A program made the translations under genes and the position numbers. A stretch of DNA of 64,000 bases from assembly GCA_026709625.1 (NCBI GenBank), contig JAPOSR010000007.1, positions 21,252 to 85,251 on the forward strand. The letters run 5' to 3'. Under the pieces are notes generated by a model. It had not been told where the DNA came from, made no database searches, and saw nothing but the letters and a program-made list of their open reading frames with translations. Of the stretch, positions 36,050-45,327 are shown in pieces. Each line of letters opens with the position of its first letter. The stretch's first letter is position 1. This stretch comes from Chloroflexota bacterium. Lineage in GTDB: Bacteria > Chloroflexota > Anaerolineae > Aggregatilineales > Phototrophicaceae.

Positions 36050-36850
36050 ATGCAATACAAGCAGCAAAATGCCGACGCCTTGGTGGACATGGTTGATATT
36101 CACAAGTATTTTGGCAGCGTACAGGTCTTGCGCGGCGTCGATTTTCATGTTGACCGGCAAGAGATTGTCGGCTTGCTCGGCGACAACGGCGCGGGCAAAT
36201 CCACACTCATCAAAGTGCTCACTGGCTTTCATAGCTTGACGCGCGGACAGATCTACTTCGATGGCGATGCCGTTGCTATCGAATCGCCGCATGACGCGCG
36301 TGAACTGGGCATCGAGACCGTGCATCAAGATTTGGCGCTCGTCCCGCTGATGAGCATCGCCCGCAATTTTTGGCTCGGGCAAGAACCGACCTATTCAATC
36401 GGACCGTTCAGGCTGCTCGACAAGAAAAAAATGGCGAGCGAGTCGGTTGGCGCTTTGGCAGATGTCGGCATCCACATCCGCGACTCAGAAGAAACTGTTG
36501 GCACGATGTCGGGTGGCGAGCGGCAATCTATCGCCATCGGCCGCGCCGTGTATTTCGGCAAGAAGCTGCTGATCCTCGACGAGCCTACATCGGCGCTTTC
36601 GGTCGGCGAAACGCAGAAGGTCCTCGACTATACAATCGCGGCAAAAGAAAAAGGCATGGGCGTCATCTTCATCACGCACAATATCCGCCATGTGTATGAA
36701 GTGGCAGACCGCTTCACCATCATTGAGCGCGGGCACAAGCTAGGCGACTTTTACAAGAGCGAAGTGACTGAAAACGAAGTCGCCGATATGATCGTCACCG
36801 GGCAGATACCCGAGCGTCTGCGCCTGTACGGTGAAGGGGCTGGAGAATAG
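36050..36850 (+). CDS. Single-domain sugar ABC transporter ATPase
   Basis: A 266-residue ABC ATPase with Walker A GLLGDNGAGKSTLIKVLTGF, signature TMSGGERQSIAIGRAV, Walker B LLILDEPTSALSV and switch ITHNIRHVY. Ribose importers usually have a fused double ATPase (RbsA, ~500 residues); this single-domain form (as in FrcA-type systems) would act as a homodimer. GGAG eight bases before the ATG, 12 bases after the permease stop. Confidence 0.88.
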   Translation: MQYKQQNADALVDMVDIHKYFGSVQVLRGVDFHVDRQEIVGLLGDNGAGKSTLIKVLTGFHSLTRGQIYFDGDAVAIESPHDARELGIETVHQDLALVPLMSIARNFWLGQEPTYSIGPFRLLDKKKMASESVGALADVGIHIRDSEETVGTMSGGERQSIAIGRAVYFGKKLLILDEPTSALSVGETQKVLDYTIAAKEKGMGVIFITHNIRHVYEVADRFTIIERGHKLGDFYKSEVTENEVADMIVTGQIPERLRLYGEGAGE

Positions 36851-36852
36851 CC

Positions 36853-37521
36853 ATGAGAGCAACCCCGCGCAGCCACCGCTTTCTGCTGGCATTGGTCGCC
36901 ATGCTGATTTTGGCTGCCTGCCGCCCTGATAACACCTTGGATATCACGCCATCGCCCACGCCCACAGCCGAACCCACAGCCACGCCGACGCCGACCCCCA
37001 CGCCAGCTGACTTTGTCGATCCCTACGAGGTCAATCTCGATATCATGGAGCGGCTGATCGCGCTATTGCCCGATCCACTGCCGGCCGTTGAAGAATGGAA
37101 ACGTCCATACGAAGGCGGCGAAGCGGAAGTGCGCAACATTCGTGGCATCCGCCGTCCCGCTGTCGGGCGCGCGATCCCGTATAGCACGCAGCAAGGCAGC
37201 AAGATGCTGCTCAACTTCGTTATCTTTCCAGACGAAGCGGGCGCAGCTGCCGAGTTCGAGCGAAAGCAGGGGCTGCGCTCCGCTGATGTCAACCTGGTAC
37301 AGGAAGATGCCTTCCCCAGTCCAAACGCCTTTGGCTCGGGTTTGTATGGCTCTTTTGCGCTCTTCCAGGTCGACAATTATTTCTTCGAAGTCTATGTCGA
37401 GATCTTCACGACCTCCACCAGCCCGCTGCAGCCGCTAGCCAGCGAGGCGCTCAAATTCTTCGAGCGCAATCGCAGCGCCTTTGAAGCGAATGTCGCGAGC
37501 GCAGAGGAAGAAGACGGCTGA
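36853..37521 (+). CDS. Lipoprotein, first half of a two-repeat protein cut by an in-frame TGA
   Basis: A 222-residue lipoprotein. Signal peptide ends in the lipobox LILAAC, followed by a Thr-Pro-rich linker (TPTAEPTATPTPTPTPAD) of the kind common in Chloroflexota surface proteins. One globular domain follows, containing FPSPNAFGSGLYGSFALFQV and FFEVYVE. The gene starts two bases after the ATPase stop. It ends at TGA 37519-37521, but the same frame stays open for another 148 codons that encode a second copy of the domain, so the native protein was probably one 371-residue two-domain lipoprotein. Role unknown, perhaps an accessory of the transporter. Confidence 0.75.
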   Translation: MRATPRSHRFLLALVAMLILAACRPDNTLDITPSPTPTAEPTATPTPTPTPADFVDPYEVNLDIMERLIALLPDPLPAVEEWKRPYEGGEAEVRNIRGIRRPAVGRAIPYSTQQGSKMLLNFVIFPDEAGAAAEFERKQGLRSADVNLVQEDAFPSPNAFGSGLYGSFALFQVDNYFFEVYVEIFTTSTSPLQPLASEALKFFERNRSAFEANVASAEEEDG

Positions 37522-37965
37522 AGAGATGTTTTGCAGGGTCTGCGCGACAACCTGCCCAGCGAGATCATCACCAATACGCAGTGGCGGCGCGACCTCGCGC
37601 GTTTTGACAATGGCGTGGGAACCCCGCGAAACATTCAGAATGGCCGCGGCTTCCGTGTCGCGTATATTGATCAGATGGCGAATAATTTCCAGATGACCTT
37701 CGCGCAATTTGCCTCGACAGAAGCGGCACTGGCGCATTATCTGCGCCTGAAAGATATACGCGAAGGCATCGAAGAAGAAAACAGCATTGAAGATTTCCCG
37801 CAGCCCCATGCGCTGGGTCGCGGTCTGTATGGTTCGGTCGCGCTCTTCGCTGTGGACGAATTCTTCCTCGAGGTTTTGGTCGAACGAGCGCCGGGCACCA
37901 GCGCTAACCCGACCGAAGCCATCGCTCGCAAGGCGCTGGCTCTGCTGAAAACCGCGAGAAGCTAG
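37522..37965 (+). pseudogene. Detached second domain of the upstream lipoprotein
   Basis: Same frame as the lipoprotein, directly after its TGA: codons read RDVLQGLRDNLPSE and onwards to a TAG at 37963-37965. It repeats the first domain, with FPQPHALGRGLYGSVALFAV and FFLEVLVE matching FPSPNAFGSGLYGSFALFQV and FFEVYVE. There is no ATG or ribosome-binding site before it, only a TTG at 37531. A TGG-to-TGA change at codon 223 explains it simply. Its tail overlaps the HyuB stop on the other strand. Confidence 0.65.
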
Positions 37966-39596
37966 GGGGCCAAGCCATAGTCGCGCGCGGCTGCCTCGCT
38001 GGAGACATATCCCGCGCGCACATCGTCCCAAACGCGCTGTGGGTCGCGCTGGGCTGGGTCGCCAAAGCCGCCGCCGCCCGGCAGCTCCAGAATGACACGC
38101 TGCCCCGGCTGCAAGCTATAATGGCTCTTTGGATGCGGCTGTGTGCCGTCCGACAAGCTGACCTTGCCAGGCGAGCCGGCCCGCCCGCCCTGCAAGCCCA
38201 GCGCCGGTCGTTTGGTGCGGTCGTACATGCAGCTGTGCGTGGCCGGGGCGCCGGTGATGATCTCCAGCTCCATCACCTGCCCCAAGCCGCCGCGGAATTG
38301 CCCGGCACCGCCAGAATCAATGCGCAGTTCGCGCCGGTGCATCAGCAAGGGCGCTGCCGTTTCGATCGCTTCGACTGGCACGCCCATGATGCCGCTGGGG
38401 AAGGCGGTGGCGGACAGTCCGTCGCGGTCGTGCGCCGCCCCCATCCCGCCAGCTGAGAAGAATATGTAGGCGAATTCCTCGCCATCGGCATTCACGCCAT
38501 CGATCATCGTGTTCCACAAGCCAGCCGAGCCATTGGCGATGACGCGCTGGGGGATGATCTGCGCCAGCGCTGTCAGCAGAGGCTGGCTGACAAAATGCCC
38601 GATCAGATGACGGGCGCTGACCGGGGCCGGGCGGCGGCAATTCAATATGCTGCCGGCGGGCGCGGCAACCTGGATGGGACGAAAAGCGCCTTCGTTGTTG
38701 GGGATGTCCGACGCGAGCGCAGCCATCAACGTATAGGTGGTATAAGCATGCGTATAATTGAGAACGACATTGATGCCGCGGTCGACCTGAGGCGAACTGC
38801 CGGCATAATCGACGCGCAATTCGTCGCCAGCCACGGTGATTTCGCAGGCGATCGTCAGTGGAGTATCGAAGCCATCGATCTGAATGGCGTCGCGGCAGCT
38901 GCCATCGGGCAGGTCGCGGATGGCAGCGCGCACAGCCGCTTCTGTTCGGCGCAAAATGGACGCGGAAACCTCTTCAATATCGGGCAAATTATATTCGTCC
39001 AGCATCTCAATTAATTTGCGCGCGCCGACCTGGTTGCCAACTTGCTGCGCATAGATATCGCCGATGACCTGATCGGGCACACGCACATTGGCGCGGATGA
39101 TATCGAAGAGTTCCTGGTTGGCTTGGCCCGCTTTGAAGAGCTTCATCAAGGGAATGGCCAGCCCTTCTTCATGGACCGAGCGGGCATCGCCACCCATGGT
39201 CGCGCCACCAATATCGACCGCGTGGCAGGTGCTGGCGAAGAAGGCGACGCCCCGTCCCTGATAAAAAACTGGCGAGACGATGGTCAGGTCGAAGAGATGG
39301 CCGCTGGCTTCCCATGGGTCGTTGGTGATCAACGTGTCGCCAGGCTGCAATGTGTCGATTGGATGCTGCGGCACGATGAACTTGCGCACGCAATTCGCCA
39401 TGGTGTTGATGTGCCCGGGCGTGCCAGTGACCGACTGCGCCACCATGTTGCCAGACCGGTCGAATACGCCCGCCGACAAATCGCCCGCCTCACGCACGAC
39501 AGTCGTGAAGGAGCTGTGGATAAGCGCGGCAGCTTGCTCATCCACGACCGAGATGAGCCGCCGCCAGATGACTTCCAGCGTGATGGGGTCAAGCAT
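37962..39596 (-). CDS. hyuB: HyuB-type hydantoinase / oxoprolinase beta subunit
   Basis: A 544-residue hydantoinase B protein, partner of HyuA in ATP-dependent opening of hydantoins, 5-oxoproline or related cyclic amides. Family blocks: MLDPITLEVIWRRLISVVDE, SSFTTVVREAGDLSAGVFD, ITNDPWEASGHLFDLTIVSP, HAVDIGGATMGGDARSVHEE, DSGGAGQFRGGLGQ and LPGGGGFGDP. The ATG at 39596 begins at the conserved N-terminus. It follows MalG by 30 bases and ends the binding protein-MalF-MalG-HyuB run, while HyuA lies at the other side of the transporter. The transporter thus probably imports the cyclic substrate or a glycosylated form. Confidence 0.87.
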   Translation of the reverse strand: MLDPITLEVIWRRLISVVDEQAAALIHSSFTTVVREAGDLSAGVFDRSGNMVAQSVTGTPGHINTMANCVRKFIVPQHPIDTLQPGDTLITNDPWEASGHLFDLTIVSPVFYQGRGVAFFASTCHAVDIGGATMGGDARSVHEEGLAIPLMKLFKAGQANQELFDIIRANVRVPDQVIGDIYAQQVGNQVGARKLIEMLDEYNLPDIEEVSASILRRTEAAVRAAIRDLPDGSCRDAIQIDGFDTPLTIACEITVAGDELRVDYAGSSPQVDRGINVVLNYTHAYTTYTLMAALASDIPNNEGAFRPIQVAAPAGSILNCRRPAPVSARHLIGHFVSQPLLTALAQIIPQRVIANGSAGLWNTMIDGVNADGEEFAYIFFSAGGMGAAHDRDGLSATAFPSGIMGVPVEAIETAAPLLMHRRELRIDSGGAGQFRGGLGQVMELEIITGAPATHSCMYDRTKRPALGLQGGRAGSPGKVSLSDGTQPHPKSHYSLQPGQRVILELPGGGGFGDPAQRDPQRVWDDVRAGYVSSEAAARDYGLAP

Positions 39597-39626
39597 ATGT
39601 CTTCGCAACTCGTCTCATGGGCGAAA

Positions 39627-40487
39627 TCATCCTTTCAGCCCCGTCAGCGCGATGCCGCGGACGAAGGTCTTCTGCGTGAAGAAGAAGAGCGCGATCGTGG
39701 GCAGCATCGCCAAGGTTGAGGCGGCCATCATCAGCTGCCACTGCGCGCCATACATATTTTGGAATAGCTTTAAGCCCAGCGAGATCGTCCAGTCCTGCTG
39801 GTTTTGCAGATAAATCAAGGGACCGAGGAAATCGCGATAAGTCTGCACAAAAGTAAAGAGCGCCACCACTGCCAGCGCTGGGCGCATCAGCGGGATCATG
39901 ACATGCCACAAGATGCCCAGTTCGCTGGCACCATCTATGCGCGCCGCGTCGCTAAGCTCTTGCGGGATCGTCAGCAAAAATTGGCGCAGCAAAAACACAT
40001 AGAGGGCGCTGCCAAAAAAATGTGGCACGACCAGCGGCAAAAATGTGCCCACCCAGCCCAGATCTCGGAATATCAGGTAAAGCGGTATCAGCGTCACCTG
40101 CGAGGGCAGCATGATGGTGCTGAGGTAAATCAAAAAGAGGATATTGCGGCCGGGCCATTGAATGCGCGCGAAGCCATAGGCGATGAAGGTGCAGGAGAGC
40201 ACGGTGCCCAGCACAGTCAAGCCGCTGATGGCGATGGTATTCCACATGTAGCGCCAGAAAGGAATATAGGTGGTTGAAGCGCCGAAGTTCTGCCATTGCG
40301 GATCGGGCGGGAAGATCGGCGGCGGCTGCTGGAAGATCTCGACATCGGTCTTCAGGGCGGTGACAACCAGCCAATAGAGCGGGAAGATATAGGCGAAGGC
40401 CATGATCATCACGATCGTGTAGGCGATTGCCCGCTTGATCCGGTCTTGAACGAGGCGATTTTCCCGCCAGCTGATGGCTACAGCCAC
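39627..40487 (-). CDS. Carbohydrate ABC transporter permease, MalG type
   Basis: A 286-residue inner-membrane permease with six hydrophobic helices and the EAA loop SDAARIDGASELGILWHVMIPLMRP that couples to the ATPase. GTG start abuts the TAG of MalF without a gap and has GGAGGA six bases upstream. ATPase partner absent from the operon, as is usual where a shared MsmK-type ATPase serves many transporters. Confidence 0.88.
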   Translation of the reverse strand: MAVAISWRENRLVQDRIKRAIAYTIVMIMAFAYIFPLYWLVVTALKTDVEIFQQPPPIFPPDPQWQNFGASTTYIPFWRYMWNTIAISGLTVLGTVLSCTFIAYGFARIQWPGRNILFLIYLSTIMLPSQVTLIPLYLIFRDLGWVGTFLPLVVPHFFGSALYVFLLRQFLLTIPQELSDAARIDGASELGILWHVMIPLMRPALAVVALFTFVQTYRDFLGPLIYLQNQQDWTISLGLKLFQNMYGAQWQLMMAASTLAMLPTIALFFFTQKTFVRGIALTGLKG

Positions 40488-41414
40488 CTATTCCTCCGCG
40501 TGATAATAAACCCAGCGCGATGTCTTGAACAAAATGAGCGTCGCGACCAGCACGATCATGAACAAAATCCAGGCTTGGGCGCTGGCATAGCCCATCTTGA
40601 ATTGCTGGAATGCCGTCTGATACAGGTACATCGAATAGAACATCGCCGAATTGGCGACGCCGCCCGCCGAGCCATCGCGGGTCGACGTCATCACCCAGGC
40701 TTCTGTGAAGTATTGAAAATAGCCGATCACATTGACGATGATGGTGTAAAAAATGACCGGGCTGATCATAGGCAGGGTGATGCGAAAAGTTTTCTGCAGC
40801 GCGTTCGCCCCGTCGAGTTCGGCAGATTCCAACAGGTCATGGGGCACATCCTGCAAGCCGGCCAAGTAGATCAGAATGGTGTTGCCACCAAACCATGCGC
40901 CCATGAAGATCAACGACGGCTTGACCCAGTTGGGGTCGGTCAGCCAGCCGATTGGGCGCAAGCCGATGAAGCGAAGGAACTCATTCAAGATGCCGAACTG
41001 CCCATTAAAAATCCACAGCCAGACGATGGTAGAAGCGACCACCGGCGTGATTGACGGCACATAGAAGATGCTGCGGTAAATGGACAAGCCTTTGATCTTG
41101 GTATTGAGCAACAGCGCCATCAGCATGTTGAAGACGAGATGGATCGGCAAGCCAATCAGCACCATGTAAAGCGTGTTTTGAATGCCAATTTTGAAGACGC
41201 GGTCCTCGAGCAAAAACAGGTAATTGTTCAAACCGACATAGCGCGGCGGCTGCAGGATGTTGTAGCGCGTGAAGCTGTATTGCAGCGACTGTATGATGGG
41301 ACCGATGTTGAACAAGGTGAAACCGACGATGGCGGGCGATATGAACAGCAAACCGATGAGCAGTGAACGGCGCTGCTGCTTGCTGAGCCTTGGTCGGCGG
41401 ATTGCGATGGTCAT
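40488..41414 (-). CDS. Carbohydrate ABC transporter permease, MalF type
   Basis: A 308-residue inner-membrane permease: SLLIGLLFISPAIVGFTLFN is the first helix and DLLESAELDGANALQKTFRI is the EAA loop. ATG at 41414 after an upstream in-frame reading that crosses a repeat is discarded. It lies downstream of its binding protein, with a palindromic repeat between them, and directly abuts MalG. Confidence 0.87.
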   Translation of the reverse strand: MTIAIRRPRLSKQQRRSLLIGLLFISPAIVGFTLFNIGPIIQSLQYSFTRYNILQPPRYVGLNNYLFLLEDRVFKIGIQNTLYMVLIGLPIHLVFNMLMALLLNTKIKGLSIYRSIFYVPSITPVVASTIVWLWIFNGQFGILNEFLRFIGLRPIGWLTDPNWVKPSLIFMGAWFGGNTILIYLAGLQDVPHDLLESAELDGANALQKTFRITLPMISPVIFYTIIVNVIGYFQYFTEAWVMTSTRDGSAGGVANSAMFYSMYLYQTAFQQFKMGYASAQAWILFMIVLVATLILFKTSRWVYYHAEE

Positions 41415-41429
41415 GAGGAAAGCGCCCCA

Positions 41430-41525
41430 GCCCAAGCCCCTCCCCCGCTAAAGAAGGAGGGGCATATATCAATCGCTCCACCCCGCGGTGTGGCAGCCCT
41501 TCCCGCGCCTTGGGGAAGGGGTCGG
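41430..41525. repeat. GC-rich palindromic repeat between binding protein and permease genes
   Basis: Two hairpins: GCCCCTCC (41436-41443) with GGAGGGGC (41456-41463), and CCCTTCCC (41497-41504) with GGGAAGGG (41513-41520). Same type as the elements at 24941 and 32491 but without their conserved outer ends. On the mRNA it could attenuate read-through into the permeases. Confidence 0.6.
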
Positions 41526-41541
41526 GGATGGGGGCAGGCCA

Positions 41542-42834
41542 TTACATCATCGCCATGTCGAGTTCGCGCTGGACTTCTTCGGTTACGCGGTCAAGCGCTT
41601 CCTGCGCGCTGAGCATGCCGGCTTTGACCGATGTCTCGGCTTCGCCCAAGCGCGAGTTATAAAAATCGTTCACGGGGATCTTCGGCGGGCCAAACGCATT
41701 GGGACCGTTCAGCAGGTCCAGCGCCAGTTGGAAGCGGTGGTCGCGGACGAAGCGCTCGGCTGTGGCTGCGCCCACCTTGGGCGGGATATTCTGGATATTG
41801 AAGCAGAACTCGCCCATGTGGTCGTCTTCGCTCAGCCAGCGGATGAACTCCCAAGCCGCGTCCGGGTTCATGACGCCGGTGGGTATGGTGAAGACGCTGC
41901 CGCCGAAGGTGGTGCAATTCGGGCGTCCGCCATCGGGATAGGGCGCCGCGATCATGTCCATCTCGAGGTCGGGCGCGAACTGCTTCTGGAACTGGATGAA
42001 CCACTCGCCAACTTGCTTGAAGCCTTCCTTGCCGACAAAGAAGGGGTTCTGCGTGCTAAGGTAATCACCAAAACCGCTGGTGAAAGCCGCCACTCGCTCT
42101 GGACCCAGCCGCGACCAATAACCCGCCATCCATTCCAGCGCGGCGACATTGACGGGGTCGTTGGCGGTTATCGTCCCGCTATCTTCGTCATACAAGCTGC
42201 CGCCAAAGACATGCGCCCACCAGGTGAGGTTGTCTGGCAAGAGGCCAACGCGCTCAATATTGCCATTGCTGTCGATGATTTCAAAAGCCTGGCAGGCTTC
42301 GTCCAATTCCTCGATGCTGCTCGGCGGCTCGCTCATGCCCAGCTCGGCCAAGGCCGGCGGCGAGAAGGCCAAGACGCGCGCGTTGGATGTGCACATCAAA
42401 CCCCAAAGCTCGCCGTTGTGCCACCAGTTGTTCCACAGCTGCGGGAAGTATTTCGATCCATCGATGCCAGCTGCTTCGGCATAGGCGGTCAGTGGCGTCA
42501 AGGCACCCTGCGAGGCAATCTGCACCAACTGATGCAGCCAGACAGCTGACACAACATCGGGCGGGTTGCCGCCAGCGATCGCCGTCAGCACCTTTTCGTA
42601 TTGGCCGAACACCGTCGTCATATTGACATAGACATTCGCATGCTCTTCGTTGAATTGATCGACCAAGCCTTGCAGCACATCAAACTCAAAGCCGCTCCAG
42701 CCCGTCCAATAATTGAGGAAGGCTTGCTCTTGCGCATAGGTCAAGCCGGCTGGCATGGTCGACAAGGTCGCCGCGGTGCCCGCAGCCAAACTGGCGCGCA
42801 AGAAATCTCTGCGAGAAATTCGTTTTTCGCTCAT
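41542..42834 (-). CDS. Tat-exported carbohydrate-binding protein of an ABC transporter
   Basis: A 430-residue family 1 solute-binding protein. The N-terminus ISRRDFLRASLAAGTAATLS is a twin-arginine signal, so it is exported folded. FLNYWTGWSGFEFDVLQGLV and NPPDVVSAVWLHQLVQIA are typical of this class. GGAG precedes the ATG, and a near-consensus promoter lies about 100 bases upstream. It serves the MalF/MalG pair downstream. Substrate may be a hydantoin-type compound or its glycoside given the flanking HyuA and HyuB. Confidence 0.87.
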   Translation of the reverse strand: MSEKRISRRDFLRASLAAGTAATLSTMPAGLTYAQEQAFLNYWTGWSGFEFDVLQGLVDQFNEEHANVYVNMTTVFGQYEKVLTAIAGGNPPDVVSAVWLHQLVQIASQGALTPLTAYAEAAGIDGSKYFPQLWNNWWHNGELWGLMCTSNARVLAFSPPALAELGMSEPPSSIEELDEACQAFEIIDSNGNIERVGLLPDNLTWWAHVFGGSLYDEDSGTITANDPVNVAALEWMAGYWSRLGPERVAAFTSGFGDYLSTQNPFFVGKEGFKQVGEWFIQFQKQFAPDLEMDMIAAPYPDGGRPNCTTFGGSVFTIPTGVMNPDAAWEFIRWLSEDDHMGEFCFNIQNIPPKVGAATAERFVRDHRFQLALDLLNGPNAFGPPKIPVNDFYNSRLGEAETSVKAGMLSAQEALDRVTEEVQRELDMAMM

Positions 42835-42931
42835 GATTCTTCACTCCATCTCTATTGATCAATTTGCGAGGCGATCCAGCTTTGTCGGCGCAACGATAAA
42901 GCAGTCGAGACTACAAGAATAATAGAAAGCG

Positions 42932-42960
42932 AGTATAATCTGATTGTCGCATTTTGTCAA
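42932..42960 (-). promoter_or_regulatory. Near-consensus promoter of the transporter-HyuB operon
   Basis: Reading the minus strand: TTGACA (42960-42955), 17-base spacer, TATACT (42937-42932). It lies immediately after the HyuA terminator, about 100 bases before the binding-protein start. Confidence 0.7.
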
Positions 42961-42987
42961 AAAAACCTTGGGCTTGCAGGGTTTTTT
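42959..42987 (-). terminator. Intrinsic terminator of the HyuA gene
   Basis: On the minus strand AAAAAACCCT and AAGGTTTTTT (42987-42978 and 42969-42960) form a ten-base stem with one G-U pair, with an eight-base loop and a T run. It begins two bases after the HyuA stop. Its symmetry means it could act in both directions. Confidence 0.65.
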
Positions 42988-42988
42988 G

Positions 42989-45064
42989 TCAGCCACGCCG
43001 CAACAAGAGGCAATTCCCTGCCGCCAGCTGCGCCGACCAGCCCGGCAAGGCGACAGTCGTCGATGCCGCTTCTTCGATAATCAGCGGGCCCTGCGCCATC
43101 CAGCCGCCGGCCAGCTGTTCGCGGCGATATACCGGCGTCGGCACAGGCGGGGCATCAGCAAAGAAACGCACGGGGCGCACAGCCACTGGCTCGTGCTGGC
43201 CGCTGCCGGGCGGGGCTGGGCTTTTGATCCGCGGCTGAGGACCTCTGATGAGCACGCGCCAATTGACGGCTTCGATCGGCACGCCGTCCGCCAGCTGCCC
43301 ATAAAAAGCGCGATATTCGCTTTCAAAGACCGCCTGCAGCGAACTGATATGCGCGCGTGTCAAAGTCTCCATGGGGAAAGGCACCCGCACTTCATAGCCC
43401 TGCCCGACATAACGCATATCAATAGCCAGTTGCACGCGAATGTCGGCAGAGGCGACGCCGGCCGCCTGCACAATCTGTGTGCCATGCCGCTGCAACTCCT
43501 GCAAAATGGCATTGAGCGCGTCCAGGTCGATGTCGCTGAGCCGTTTGACATAGCTGCGCGTAAAGTCGAAGGCGATCGGCGCGGTAAGAAAGCCAAATGC
43601 GCTGCCCACGCCAGCCAGCGGCGGGATGATAATGCGCTCTATGCCCAAGCCGTTGGCTACGCCACAAGCATGCACTGGGCCTGCGCCGCCGGTCGCCACC
43701 ATGCAATAACGGCGGATCTCCAGCCCGCGCTCGGCGGCATGCACGCGCGCCGCGGCCGCCATATTCTCGTTGACCAGTTTGTGCACGCCCCAAGCCATGC
43801 GCTCCAGTGGCAGATCCAGCGCCGAGGCCAGATCGGCGTAGGCTGTTCGCGCGGCATCCGCGTCCAGTTGGATCGCGCCGCCGGCAAAATAATCGGGATT
43901 CAAATAGCCCAACAGCAGATCAGCATCAGTGACAGTCGGCTGCTTCCCGCCCAGTTGATAGGCAGCTGGACCAGGCGAGCTGCCCGCGCTCTGCGGGCCC
44001 ACAGTCGGCAAACCCAGCGCGTTGAGCTTGGCGATGCTGCCGCCGCCCGCGCCGATTTCGATCAACTCGATCATCGGCACCATCAACGGCAGGCCGCTGC
44101 CTCGTTTGAAGCGATGCACATGCGCCACTTCAGACTGGTTGCTGATGGCCAACTCGCCTTTTCGGGTGAGCGCGGCTTTGGCTGTGGTGCCGCCCATGTC
44201 GAATGCCAGCACATCGCGCTGCCCCAGCAGGCCTCCCCAAAAGACGCCAGCCAGCGCGCCGCCAGCTGGACCGCTTTCCACCAGGCGGATGGGGAAGCTG
44301 CGCGCCGCTGCCACAGTCGTCGTGCCGCCGCTGCTCAGCATGATATTCAAGGGCGCGGCGATGCCAGCAGCCTGCAGGTCGCGCTCGAGCCGCGCCAGAT
44401 ATTGTTCGGCAATGGGCTGAACATAGGCATTGGCGATGGTGGTGGAAGCGCGGGGATATTCGCGCATGCCGGGCGCAACCTGGTGCGAGGCCGACAAAGC
44501 CGCCGCAGGCAATTCTTCACGCGCGATCTGCAGCGCCAACAGCTCATGAGTCGGGTTGGTATAGGCGTGCAAGAAGCAGATGCCAACCGCTTCAATCTCC
44601 AACCCGCGCAGCCTGCGGCAGATGTCACGCAGCGCCTCTTCGTCCAGCGGCTTGTAGACGCGCTCATCAGCCAGCATCCGTTCTGGCACATCAAAGCGCA
44701 GGTGCCGAGGCGCAAGTGGCTGCGGCTTTTGCAGGGCAAGGTCATACATGTCGTAACGCCCCTCGTTGCCAATCTCGATGGCATCGCGAAAGCCGGCTGT
44801 GGCCAACAGAGCGGTCTTCGCGCCAGTTCGTTCGATCAGCGTATTGGTGATCAGGGTGGTGCCATGCACGACATAGCGAACCGACTCGGGCGGGATCTCC
44901 TCGCGCAGCAGCAGCCTGCGCAGGCCTTGAATCACTGCGGCTGAGGGATCGGGGTAGCTGGTCAGCAGCTTTTCGACCGCGATGCGCGCGCCCTGCTTGT
45001 CGAGCGCGACAATGTCGGTGAAGGTGCCGCCAATATCGACTGCCAAGATGATGGTGGCGGGCAT
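42989..45064 (-). CDS. hyuA: HyuA-type hydantoinase / oxoprolinase alpha subunit (full length)
   Basis: A 691-residue protein of full family length. ATILAVDIGGTFTDIVALD-type N-terminal ATP loop (residues ~3-20), VHGTTLITNTLIERTGAKTA, FDMGGTTAKAAL, EIGAGGGSIA and VATGGAGPVHACGVANGLG. It hydrolyses ATP to activate a cyclic amide, with HyuB. ATG at 45064 has AAGGAG six bases upstream; an upstream in-frame ATG (45124) lacks this. A clear terminator follows it. HyuB is about 5 kb downstream, beyond a three-gene transporter. Unlike the short HyuA at 9786-11450 it keeps the C-terminal domain. Confidence 0.88.
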   Translation of the reverse strand: MPATIILAVDIGGTFTDIVALDKQGARIAVEKLLTSYPDPSAAVIQGLRRLLLREEIPPESVRYVVHGTTLITNTLIERTGAKTALLATAGFRDAIEIGNEGRYDMYDLALQKPQPLAPRHLRFDVPERMLADERVYKPLDEEALRDICRRLRGLEIEAVGICFLHAYTNPTHELLALQIAREELPAAALSASHQVAPGMREYPRASTTIANAYVQPIAEQYLARLERDLQAAGIAAPLNIMLSSGGTTTVAAARSFPIRLVESGPAGGALAGVFWGGLLGQRDVLAFDMGGTTAKAALTRKGELAISNQSEVAHVHRFKRGSGLPLMVPMIELIEIGAGGGSIAKLNALGLPTVGPQSAGSSPGPAAYQLGGKQPTVTDADLLLGYLNPDYFAGGAIQLDADAARTAYADLASALDLPLERMAWGVHKLVNENMAAAARVHAAERGLEIRRYCMVATGGAGPVHACGVANGLGIERIIIPPLAGVGSAFGFLTAPIAFDFTRSYVKRLSDIDLDALNAILQELQRHGTQIVQAAGVASADIRVQLAIDMRYVGQGYEVRVPFPMETLTRAHISSLQAVFESEYRAFYGQLADGVPIEAVNWRVLIRGPQPRIKSPAPPGSGQHEPVAVRPVRFFADAPPVPTPVYRREQLAGGWMAQGPLIIEEAASTTVALPGWSAQLAAGNCLLLRRG

Positions 45065-45327
45065 GCAAGCTCCTTTGGATATAACTGTCTCAGTCCATCC
45101 GAACAAACCGGGCGGCACAGGCAAGCCATTGAGTCGTCCGCCTAGCGCCTACGGATTTTACCAAGAATTCGCGCTGAGTTTGTTGGCAGAAACTTGACTG
45201 GGCGCGGCTTTCCGCGAAATTCGCTGGGCGGGCAAAATCAAATTCGGAATTGACGGCAGCGTGGTCATCCTGCGTGTCAGGCCAGGCGCGACCATTAGCT
45301 GAATTGCGGTTATCGCATCTGTTTTTC

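Noticed and set aside
36943..37013. Repetitive CCCACGCCGACG-like DNA as a possible tandem repeat or CRISPR
   Set aside because: It encodes the Thr-Pro linker of a lipoprotein; repeats are irregular and without spacers.
37519..37521. TGA read as tryptophan by an alternative genetic code
   Set aside because: TGA ends many other genes in the window at proper places (for example at 9786, 32055 and 49215), so the code is standard.
42944..44944. A 666-codon plus-strand frame
   Set aside because: It is antisense to hyuA, which has ATP-binding motifs, a good ribosome-binding site and a terminator.
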